A DNA stretch of 7,753 nucleotides from Microcaldota archaeon. Its GTDB lineage: Archaea > Micrarchaeota > Micrarchaeia > Anstonellales > Anstonellaceae. The position numbers and the translations under genes are program-made. Below are positions 1 to 5,622 of this stretch, in pieces; positions within the stretch are counted from its first letter, which is position 1; the number at the start of each line of letters is the position of its first letter. A model generated the notes under the pieces. That model made no database searches. It saw only the letters and a program-made list of their open reading frames with translations, and had not been told where the DNA came from. The stretch lies in the NCBI GenBank assembly GCA_023248455.1, contig JAHFEN010000019.1, forward strand, positions 696-8,448, in the 5' to 3' direction.

Positions 1-732
1 TATCAGGTCCAGGTAGAATTTCCTCTCGTAGGAAACCGTGCTGCCGTCCGCGATTATCTCTATGCCGCACCTGGGCTCTATCCCGAAAAAGCCACTCTCC
101 CTGACGCACTCCAGGAACAGGTAGGCAGGCGAAAAATAGTCCATTACGTGGTGGTCGCCCTGTTTTTTGACCACCTTGCGATTTTCGAATCTTATTTTTC
201 TTTTCACTACGGCTCCAGCAACTTTCCGGTTTAGGCACAACGAGCCTGCGAAGCTGATGTTCAGGGGGGGATATCTCCGATTGTCTTTTTGGAATGCACG
301 GAATTCTTCGAAATCAAAATCCGCCATCGGGCCCAGTTTGGACATGGAGTTTATGTACACTGCCCCGCATTTTCCCGCCTCGGGCTTTTTTATGTCCTCG
401 ACCAGCCTGGCAATTGCACCTTCCAGAAATACGTCGTCGTCTCCAGAATACCAGACGAACTCCCCCCTGGCAATCTCAAGAATCTTCACAAAATTGATGT
501 CCAGTCCTAGGTTGGCGGTATTCCTTCGGCTCACCATCGGCAGTGTCCTCTTCCACTTTCCAATCACCTGGGGCGTGCCATCAGTGGAGCAGTTGTCAGA
601 TACGCAGACTTCCACCCCGTGCAGGCCTGCAAGCTTGACTGAGAGGTTGGCAAGCAACCTGTCCAGCACAGGCGCGCGGTTGAACGTCGGAATGCATATA
701 GAGAGGAGGATTCTGCCTAAAGGTTTTGCCAT
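1..732 (-). CDS. Glycosyltransferase family 2 (GT-A fold), 3' end outside window
   Basis: The frame stays open from an ATG at 732 to the window edge, giving the first 244 residues; the C-terminus is missing. The N-terminus reads SICIPTFNR (residues 11-19), then VSDNCSTDGT (44-53), which is the GT-A nucleotide-binding pattern. NLGLDINF (74-81) and GDDD (97-100), the metal and sugar-nucleotide binding DxD-like motif, follow. This spacing and the NxGxxxN...GDDD pattern resemble abequosyltransferase-like GT2 enzymes, which transfer a sugar from a nucleotide donor onto a surface glycan at the cytoplasmic membrane face. Donor and acceptor cannot be read from sequence. The ATG is the only sensible start: an in-frame TGA lies five codons upstream. 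A TATA-like box about 25 bases upstream suggests a leaderless message. The gene is divergent from the methyltransferase. A seven-C run on the coding strand (264-270) lies mid-gene. Family assignment is firm; specificity is unknown. Confidence 0.9.
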   Translation of the reverse strand, partial: MAKPLGRILLSICIPTFNRAPVLDRLLANLSVKLAGLHGVEVCVSDNCSTDGTPQVIGKWKRTLPMVSRRNTANLGLDINFVKILEIARGEFVWYSGDDDVFLEGAIARLVEDIKKPEAGKCGAVYINSMSKLGPMADFDFEEFRAFQKDNRRYPPLNISFAGSLCLNRKVAGAVVKRKIRFENRKVVKKQGDHHVMDYFSPAYLFLECVRESGFFGIEPRCGIEIIADGSTVSYERKFYLDLI

Positions 733-752
733 GATTCCCTTCCTACGCTTCA

Positions 753-760
753 TTTTTAAA
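753..760 (-). promoter_or_regulatory. TATA-like box for the left GT2 gene (leaderless)
   Basis: Read on the minus strand the bases are TTTAAAAA, centred about 25 bases upstream of the ATG at 732. That is the usual distance from an archaeal TATA box to the transcription start, so transcription would begin at or next to the start codon. No convincing Shine-Dalgarno site precedes this ATG, which fits a leaderless message. Prediction from spacing only. Confidence 0.5.
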
Positions 761-786
761 TCGTTGCCGGTTTGCCCATGCAGAAG

Positions 787-798
787 CCTTTTAATTAG
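787..798 (+). promoter_or_regulatory. TATA-like box for the methyltransferase-GT2 pair
   Basis: The sequence CCTTTTAATTAG is the most TATA-like stretch on the plus strand before the methyltransferase. Its centre near 793 predicts a transcription start around 818-820. That is downstream of the first possible ATG (804) and just upstream of an AGGTG site and a TTG codon (837). It therefore bears on which start is real. Confidence 0.42.
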
Positions 799-825
799 TC
801 CATATGATTATTTCCAACTTCAACC

Positions 826-831
826 AAGGTG
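826..831 (+). promoter_or_regulatory. Shine-Dalgarno site supporting the TTG start at 837
   Basis: AAGGTG lies 5 bases before the TTG at 837. The same AGGTG core precedes other genes in this window at similar distance. The ATG at 804 has no comparable site. This favours the shorter methyltransferase. Confidence 0.45.
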
Positions 832-836
832 TTCCA

Positions 837-1637
837 TTGGAAAATCCCGTTCAGTCAGCAGGTTCAAACGCGCTTTCCTTCCTGCAATCGGTTCCAAAGT
901 CAGCAGTGGCGCCGCTACTTAAGAAGCTGCCGCTTTACCGCTTCATATACTGGGACGTGCTTCTCGCCGCGGCAAGCCACTTTCCGATGAAGAATGCTGC
1001 GCGGAAAATAAAGGCGCGCGGCAAGATTGAAAACGAAGCGGAACTCGTGGACTTCTGTTTCTCCTGCCAAAACGGTCTGTTTAAGCCCCTTCAGGTAAAG
1101 GAAGAGATCGTACAGCTGCTTTCCGTTCTGAAGAAACAGGAGATCCGAAGATTTATGGAAATAGGCACTGCTTCAGGGGGCACTCTTTTCCTCTTCTGCA
1201 ACGTAGTGAAAGACGACGCTCTTGGCATAAGCATGGACCTTCCTCCTGGAAAGCTCGGAGGGGGGTATCCCATGCACAGGATAAGCCTTTACCGGGAGTT
1301 TGCAAGGGGGAGCCAAAAGCTGCATTTCTTGAAGGAGGACTCACACGACTCTGCAGCGGTGGGAAAGGTAAACATCATATTGGGCAACGAGAAGCTAGAC
1401 TACCTGTTCATAGACGGTGACCATTCCTACGAAGGCGTGAGAAAGGACTTTGAGATGTACTCGTCGTTTGTCAGAAAGGGGGGGGTAATCGCCTTCCATG
1501 ACATTGCAGTGCATCCTGCGGAAACCGGGTGCGAAGTCAACCGCTTCTGGGGTGAAATGAAGAAGAGTTATAAGTATCAGGAGATAATCAATGACCGGAA
1601 CCAGGGCGGGTATGGCATAGGGGTTTTGTTTGTCTAA
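837..1637 (+). CDS. SAM-dependent class I methyltransferase, CmcI/Methyltransf_24-like
   Basis: Predicted to transfer a methyl group from S-adenosylmethionine, here probably to a sugar or glycan because of its glycosyltransferase neighbours; the substrate is not visible. Counting from the TTG at 837 (266 residues), motif I is MEIGTASGG (107-115), the acidic end of the second strand is MDL (133-135), and LFIDGDHSYEG (190-200) followed by FHD (220-222) is the hallmark of CmcI/Methyltransf_24 proteins, where the DGDH/HD residues are linked to metal or substrate binding. There is no signal peptide or clear membrane segment, so it should be cytoplasmic. An ATG at 804 would add 11 residues; TTG is preferred because AAGGTG sits 5 bases before it and the predicted transcription start falls between the two. 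An 8-G run (1478-1485) lies at residues 214-217. The GT2 gene follows after 11 bases. Family likely; role inferred. Confidence 0.82.
   Translation: MENPVQSAGSNALSFLQSVPKSAVAPLLKKLPLYRFIYWDVLLAAASHFPMKNAARKIKARGKIENEAELVDFCFSCQNGLFKPLQVKEEIVQLLSVLKKQEIRRFMEIGTASGGTLFLFCNVVKDDALGISMDLPPGKLGGGYPMHRISLYREFARGSQKLHFLKEDSHDSAAVGKVNIILGNEKLDYLFIDGDHSYEGVRKDFEMYSSFVRKGGVIAFHDIAVHPAETGCEVNRFWGEMKKSYKYQEIINDRNQGGYGIGVLFV
1478..1485 (+). repeat. Eight-G homopolymer inside the methyltransferase gene
   Basis: Eight consecutive G bases encode parts of Lys-Gly-Gly-Val just before the conserved FHD segment. Loss of one G creates TAA immediately after the tract; gain of one G gives TGA within six codons. Either change would remove the FHD motif and the C-terminus. 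This is the longest G run in the window. Confidence 0.8.
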
Positions 1638-1648
1638 CCGGCGGTAAC

Positions 1649-2491
1649 ATGGATGAAATCACTTTGGTTGCGGTCTTCTACAACGAGGCTGAAAGGCTTC
1701 AGGGCTACTTCAAGAATGTCAAGAGCGTGGCAGACAAGATAGTCGTAGTGGACTGCGGAAGCACTGACCGGACCGCGGAAATCTGCAAAAAGAACGGCGC
1801 CACTGTGATAATGAGCCCCTACCGCTACTTTGAGCAGAACGTCAACAGGGCGATGGGCAGGGTGGAAACTGAATGGGCCCTCATCCTCGATGCGGATGAG
1901 CGTCTGTCTCCGGGCCTCAAAAAGGAGATGCGCGCCGCAGCCGCCAAGGGCGATGCGGATGTTTACTATGTGCGCAGGATAAACTACCTGTTCGACGGAT
2001 TTTCAACAAGGTCGACCATAAACAACTTTCTTCCCAGGCTTTTCCGGAAAGGGGCGGTGCGCTACGAGCAGGAAATTCCGCACGAAATCCCGGTCATTTC
2101 CGGGAAGCGCGCGAAGCTTTCTGGTCTGATGTACCACTACGCCTATCCGAGCCTTTTGCATTTCCTCCGGAAAACACAGGAGTATATTTTTGTGATGCCT
2201 GCGGAATTTGCCAAGAAAGGGCAGGCGCGGGTTTCGGCAGGCGAGCGAAACAGCAGGGTGAAACTGCTGTTCGGAACGCACGGCTGGCGGATGCTCCTGC
2301 TGTTCCCGCTATTCCGCTTTGTAGATTTCCTTGTTTTCAGGAGGCTTGCACTTGACGGCATGCGGGGCGTTGTCTTCTCCTTCTGTGCAGCAATAAACGT
2401 GGTCCTGGACGAAATCGCCTACTGGGAATCCAAATCAAAGAAAAAGTCAGGCACTGTTTTTGACTGGGGCAGGGAATATCCGGAAAAATGA
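1649..2491 (+). CDS. Glycosyltransferase family 2, WaaE/KdtX beta-1,4-glucosyltransferase-like
   Basis: A 280-residue GT-A glycosyltransferase. It opens with LVAVFYNEAERL (6-17), then VVDCGSTDRTAEI (33-45), and carries LILDADERLSP (78-88), where DAD is the metal-binding DxD motif. This DCGSTD plus DADER pairing is typical of the lipooligosaccharide beta-1,4-glucosyltransferase group (WaaE/KdtX-like), which extends lipid-linked or core oligosaccharides. PHE (144-146) in the middle is also usual for the group. The C-terminal third (about 212-257) is rich in Leu, Phe and Val with interspersed Arg, probably amphipathic helices that hold the enzyme to the membrane. In an archaeon the acceptor is unlikely to be LPS; a lipid-linked or protein-linked glycan is more plausible (inference). 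It starts 11 bases after the methyltransferase stop, with only a weak GGCGGT upstream, so the two are probably cotranscribed. Its stop lies 8 bases from that of the opposing GT4 gene. Confidence 0.88.
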   Translation: MDEITLVAVFYNEAERLQGYFKNVKSVADKIVVVDCGSTDRTAEICKKNGATVIMSPYRYFEQNVNRAMGRVETEWALILDADERLSPGLKKEMRAAAAKGDADVYYVRRINYLFDGFSTRSTINNFLPRLFRKGAVRYEQEIPHEIPVISGKRAKLSGLMYHYAYPSLLHFLRKTQEYIFVMPAEFAKKGQARVSAGERNSRVKLLFGTHGWRMLLLFPLFRFVDFLVFRRLALDGMRGVVFSFCAAINVVLDEIAYWESKSKKKSGTVFDWGREYPEK

Positions 2492-2499
2492 GCCATTCC

Positions 2500-3570
2500 C
2501 TAAACGATGCTTTCGAACCGCTCGAGATAGGAGCCCACCATTGCGTCAAGCGTGAACTTCGAAGCCCTTGCAGTGGCTGCCTTGCCTTTTTTCACTGCAA
2601 GCTCAGGGTCGGACAGGAGCCCTAATGCGGCGCCAATGAAGCCATTCGCATTCCCGATCTCGCCTATCAGCGAGCCACCTTCATCCTGCCCTATCAGCTC
2701 TGATGCTGCGCCTGTGTCAAATGCCACTGCGGGGGTTCCGCATGCCATTGCCTCGCAGGTCACAAGGCCGAACCCCTCATATCTGGATGGGTTCACCAGC
2801 ACATCCGCGGCGCTGTAAAGATAAGGCATGTCCGGAAGGCTGGTCTTGGTTGCAATCATGTTGGGCTTCATCATGCCCCTGAGGTTTTCAGGAACCGTGC
2901 CGTTTACCACGAGCGCAGTGTCTTTGCCCAGCCGGTCTGCAAGCTTGAGAAGAATGTCAAACCCCTTGTGGTCCATGCTCATCCTGCCGCAGGCAAGTGC
3001 GATTTTCCCGTATTTTTCCAGCCCCAACCTGCTCTTTGACTCTTCTTTCTGCTTGGGTGAAAAGAGTGCAGTGTCAATTCCGTTGTAGAGCGTACTCACC
3101 TTCTTCCTATCGCACCCGTAGTGCCGCTCCATCTCAGAAATCTGCCTGTCAGAGACAGCAGCCAGGTGCCTGACTCCATCGCATGCGTTCTGCTCAAACC
3201 TTTTCTGCGTAAGCCCGCTGTAGATTTTCTTGAATGCGGACAGCTTCACATTCTCCATGTACTGGGCTATGGTGCCGTGCATGGTAACAAGAGCTGGCTT
3301 GCGCGTTTTCTTGCCAATGACAAGCTCGGACGCCCAGCCATGCGCATTGATTACGTCAAAGCCATCCAAGTCCCATTTCTTCCGGAAAAGAAGCAGCAGC
3401 GCCGGAATATGCCCGAGGCGCGAGTATTTGTGAGACTCCTCCTCCGAAAGCGACAGGATTTCAACCTGGGCCCGTTTCTTGGACAGGGCGGATGCAAGGT
3501 CGGAAACTATGCGCTCCTGCCCTCCAAGCACTGCGGACGGATGGTAGGGCGTCAGAAGTGCTATTCTCAT
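2500..3570 (-). CDS. Glycosyltransferase family 4 (GT-B fold)
   Basis: A retaining GT-B glycosyltransferase of 356 residues, a normal family length. The N-terminal acceptor domain starts MRIALLTPYHPS with the glycine-rich GGQE (16-19) and has TMHGT with His98. The linker carries AVSD and YNGID (162-166). The C-terminal donor domain has CGRMSMDHKG (194-203), supplying the Arg and Lys that usually contact the donor phosphates, and EGFGLVTCEAMACGTP (265-280), in which Glu265 and Glu273 form the EX7E motif. Donor is a nucleotide sugar of unknown type; the enzyme should act on the cytoplasmic membrane face. The frame extends 8 codons upstream to a TTG directly after the transaldolase stop, but the ATG at 3570 is preferred because GT4 proteins typically begin with this MRI-type strand. 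No good Shine-Dalgarno site is seen. It lies 24 bases after the transaldolase and is probably cotranscribed with it. Confidence 0.92.
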   Translation of the reverse strand: MRIALLTPYHPSAVLGGQERIVSDLASALSKKRAQVEILSLSEEESHKYSRLGHIPALLLLFRKKWDLDGFDVINAHGWASELVIGKKTRKPALVTMHGTIAQYMENVKLSAFKKIYSGLTQKRFEQNACDGVRHLAAVSDRQISEMERHYGCDRKKVSTLYNGIDTALFSPKQKEESKSRLGLEKYGKIALACGRMSMDHKGFDILLKLADRLGKDTALVVNGTVPENLRGMMKPNMIATKTSLPDMPYLYSAADVLVNPSRYEGFGLVTCEAMACGTPAVAFDTGAASELIGQDEGGSLIGEIGNANGFIGAALGLLSDPELAVKKGKAATARASKFTLDAMVGSYLERFESIV

Positions 3571-3594
3571 ATGGAAGAACCCGCGGCAGAGCAA

Positions 3595-4242
3595 TTATTT
3601 TTTCTTGATTCCTTTCCAGGCCTCCAGGAACTCATTCACCGTTTTTTCGGTCTGCGGGTTTTCAGCCATCTGGCGCAGGAATTTCGGAGGCACTGTCACT
3701 ATGTGGGCGCCTGCCTGCATGGAACGGTTTACGTCCAGAAGAGAGCGCATGGAACCGGAGATTATCTCGGATTTGCAGCCCCAAAGCCTGAACGTTTCGG
3801 CAGTGTCCTTGATGACTATGAACGGGTCGTAGCCAAGGTCCCCGATCCTGCCGTAGAAAAGGCTCACATAGGTGGCCCCTGCCTTGGCAGCCAGCACCGC
3901 CTGGTTGTATGACATGGCGCAGGTCACGTTGGTCTTTATGCCCTTTGCCTTGAGCGCCACGGTTGCCTTGAGCCCTGCGGGGATTACGGGCACCTTGATG
4001 ACAATGTTCTTTGCCCAGGCGGCGTATGCAGTGCCCTCCTTTACCATGCCCTCGAAGTCATTGGTGGTGACCTCCACGCTTACCGGGCCAGGCACTATCT
4101 TGCATATTTCCTTTATCGTGGGCTCCAGCTCGTTTCCGTCGCTTGCGATTATCTTAGGGTTGGTAGTGACGCCGTCGATTATCCCCCAGGATGCGAACTC
4201 GCGTATTTCCTCAACCTTCGATGTGTCTGCGAATATCTTCAC
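3595..4242 (-). CDS. tal: Transaldolase, small TalC/FSA-type subfamily
   Basis: A 215-residue class I aldolase, the usual length for the small transaldolase/fructose-6-phosphate aldolase group. Transaldolase moves a dihydroxyacetone unit between sugar phosphates, interconverting C4, C6 and C7 sugars. Visible active-site parts are Asp6 (FADTS), GVTTNPKI (24-31), Lys83 in IVIKVP (the Schiff-base lysine), NVT (105-107) and Arg132 (phosphate binding). The residue matching Gln59 of E. coli FSA is Glu57, and the one matching Tyr131 is Phe129; Glu/Phe is the transaldolase pair, so true transaldolase activity is predicted rather than fructose-6-phosphate aldolase. It starts with GTG at 4242, after a strong Shine-Dalgarno site. 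It is first in a two-gene unit with the GT4 gene and divergent from the nucleotide-sugar operon, so it may feed a ketose phosphate (for example sedoheptulose-7-phosphate) into glycan synthesis. A general pentose-phosphate role is equally possible. Confidence 0.93.
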   Translation of the reverse strand: MKIFADTSKVEEIREFASWGIIDGVTTNPKIIASDGNELEPTIKEICKIVPGPVSVEVTTNDFEGMVKEGTAYAAWAKNIVIKVPVIPAGLKATVALKAKGIKTNVTCAMSYNQAVLAAKAGATYVSLFYGRIGDLGYDPFIVIKDTAETFRLWGCKSEIISGSMRSLLDVNRSMQAGAHIVTVPPKFLRQMAENPQTEKTVNEFLEAWKGIKKK

Positions 4243-4245
4243 CCC

Positions 4246-4253
4246 ATCACCTT
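4246..4253 (-). promoter_or_regulatory. Strong Shine-Dalgarno site deciding the GTG start of the transaldolase
   Basis: On the minus strand the bases are AAGGTGAT, a near-complete match to the 3' end of archaeal 16S rRNA, placed 3 bases before the GTG at 4242. An ATG overlapping the site (4247-4245) is out of frame. The conserved protein start (MKIFADTS) agrees with the GTG. Confidence 0.65.
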
Positions 4254-4326
4254 CCGTCGTAATATAGGTGTATATGGATATAATCTTTTTGAGGCAGTTA
4301 TCTTCAGGGTACGGATAAGTGTCGGT
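4254..4326. promoter_or_regulatory. Divergent promoter region: transaldolase-GT4 (minus) and nucleotide-sugar operon (plus)
   Basis: The AT-rich stretch 4260-4290 contains several TATA-like words in both directions. On the minus strand TTATATCC (4283-4276), preceded by a purine-rich AAAAAGA, predicts a transcript start near 4254, just upstream of the transaldolase Shine-Dalgarno site. On the plus strand GGATATAATC (4276-4285) predicts a start near 4306 and a leader of about 20 bases before the ATG at 4327. The same A+T core may serve both directions. A short 5-bp dyad, TTATC (4298-4302) and GATAA (4314-4318), lies in the plus leader; it could be chance. Confidence 0.5.
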
Positions 4327-5622
4327 ATGGTCTCAATTTGCGTAATTGGCTTGTGGCATCTGGGCTGCGTCACTGCCGCGTGTCTTGCTAGGAACCACAA
4401 AGTCGTGGGTTACGACAGGGACAAAAAAACCATAGAAGCCCTCAACAAAGGTCAGCCGCCGATCGCCGAGCCCGGTCTTGCGGAGGCGATCCAATATGCG
4501 GCGAAGAAGGGCAAGCTTTCATTCACTTCTGATCAGAAGCTGGCGACAGGTGGTGCGGAAGTATTCTATATCGCCATCGACACTCCTGTAAATGAAAAGG
4601 ACGAGGTGGACATTTCCCTGGTCGAGGGCGCATTAGAGGCACTGCTCCCAAGCCTCAAGGAAAGCAGCCTGGTCATAATCTCCAGCCAGGTTCCAGTCGG
4701 GACCTCGCGCGCCCTGCTGCTGCGAATGCGGAAAGCTGGCAAGAATGCTGTTCTTTGCTACTCGCCGGAGAACCTGCGGCTGGGAAGTGCCCTTGAGGCC
4801 TTCCTTAAGCCCGAACGTCTGGTGCTCGGGGTTTCAGATCCTTCAGCCAAGCCTTTTCTTGAGAAGGTTTTTGAAGGGGTTTCGGGCGAGCGGTTGTATA
4901 TGGATCTGGAGAGCGCCGAAATGGCAAAGCACGCCATGAACGCATACCTCGCGACCATGATCTCGTTTTCAGGAGAGGTTTCCGACCTATGCGAAAAGAC
5001 CGGCGCAAATGCAATACTGGTGATGGATTCACTAAGAAAGGAAAAGCGCGTGAGCTCCCAGGCGCCCATAAGCCCAGGGCTTGGGTTCGGAGGCGGCACG
5101 CTGGCGCGCGATGTGCAGGTGATGCGGAGAATCGGCGGGCAGAATGGCCTGAAGACGCCGCTGCTCGACTCGGTGCTGGAAGTGAACCGTGCTCGGATGG
5201 GGCTGGTGCAGCGGAAGCTTAAGGATGCTCTCGGAAACCTGAGCGGCAAGACCATCACATTCCTTGGTCTGACGTACAAGTCCGGGACAGACACATTGCG
5301 CAGGTCGCTTGCGCTGGATATAATTTCAGACCTGAAAAAGCACGGTGCGAAATTCCGCGCCTACGACCCTGCGATAAAGAAGCCGATTGGAGGCTTCCCT
5401 GAAATTACAGTGTGCGGCTCAGCAGAAGAAGCTGCAAAGGGGGCCGACGCGCTGGTCATAACAACCGCATGGGAGGAATTCAGCGGCCTTGACTACAATT
5501 CCATCTGCCCCTTGATGCGCAAGCCAGTTATTATTGACGCGCGGAACATAGTCGAGCATGAGCATCTCAGCGGAAAAATAGCCTATTTCGGCATAGGTGT
5601 GACGCATGGCAGCAAAAATTGA
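4327..5622 (+). CDS. Nucleotide-sugar dehydrogenase, UDP-glucose/GDP-mannose dehydrogenase family, lacking the usual catalytic Cys
   Basis: A 431-residue, full-length member of the family that normally oxidises a UDP- or GDP-hexose twice at C6 to the uronic acid using NAD. The NAD domain begins VIGLWHLG (6-13), with Asp30 closing the second strand; TP (86-87), SSQVPVGTS (119-127) and SPENLRLG (146-153) follow. The central helix has ESAEMAKHAMNAYLA (195-209) with the expected Lys201 and Asn205. The C-terminal domain has GLTYKSGTDTLR (314-325), which binds the nucleotide sugar. The odd point is GFGGGTLARD (253-262): where the family has GFGGSCFPKD, the nucleophilic Cys is Thr258 and the Lys is Arg261. 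From memory, relatives with the WHLG signature share GGTLARD, so this looks like a subfamily trait rather than damage. The reaction may stop at the aldehyde or differ altogether. First gene of the plus operon; its end overlaps the SDR gene by 17 bases. Confidence 0.9.
   Translation: MVSICVIGLWHLGCVTAACLARNHKVVGYDRDKKTIEALNKGQPPIAEPGLAEAIQYAAKKGKLSFTSDQKLATGGAEVFYIAIDTPVNEKDEVDISLVEGALEALLPSLKESSLVIISSQVPVGTSRALLLRMRKAGKNAVLCYSPENLRLGSALEAFLKPERLVLGVSDPSAKPFLEKVFEGVSGERLYMDLESAEMAKHAMNAYLATMISFSGEVSDLCEKTGANAILVMDSLRKEKRVSSQAPISPGLGFGGGTLARDVQVMRRIGGQNGLKTPLLDSVLEVNRARMGLVQRKLKDALGNLSGKTITFLGLTYKSGTDTLRRSLALDIISDLKKHGAKFRAYDPAIKKPIGGFPEITVCGSAEEAAKGADALVITTAWEEFSGLDYNSICPLMRKPVIIDARNIVEHEHLSGKIAYFGIGVTHGSKN
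5595..5599 (+). promoter_or_regulatory. Shine-Dalgarno site for the SDR gene inside the dehydrogenase gene
   Basis: AGGTG lies 6 bases before the ATG at 5606 and inside the last codons of the dehydrogenase gene. It supports this start despite the 17-base overlap, and suggests translational coupling. Confidence 0.6.

Noticed and set aside
167..922. Long plus-strand open frame opposite the left GT2 gene
   Set aside because: Its protein has no recognisable motif, while the opposite strand encodes a GT2 enzyme with all motifs in order. It also runs through the divergent promoter into the methyltransferase start.
3571..3594. Eight-residue N-terminal extension of the GT4 protein from a TTG
   Set aside because: No ribosome site before the TTG, and the GT4 fold normally begins at the MRIALL strand encoded from 3570.
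3121..3912. Plus-strand open frame of 263 codons opposite the GT4 and transaldolase genes
   Set aside because: It spans the junction of two well-supported minus-strand genes and shows no family signature; it is an antisense shadow.
4298..4318. Dyad TTATC / GATAA upstream of the dehydrogenase gene as an operator
   Set aside because: Only 5 bp per arm with an 11-base spacer; easily chance, and no second copy is seen elsewhere in the window.
5085..5105. Thr258 as a sequencing error or decayed gene
   Set aside because: The frame is intact over 431 codons, all other motifs are kept, and Cys to Thr here comes with coordinated changes (Phe to Leu, Pro to Ala, Lys to Arg), which fits a subfamily rather than an error.
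4758..5294. Minus-strand open frame of 178 codons opposite the dehydrogenase gene
   Set aside because: Ser/Arg/Pro-rich composition typical of an antisense reading of a GC-rich gene, with no motif. The sense gene is conserved throughout.
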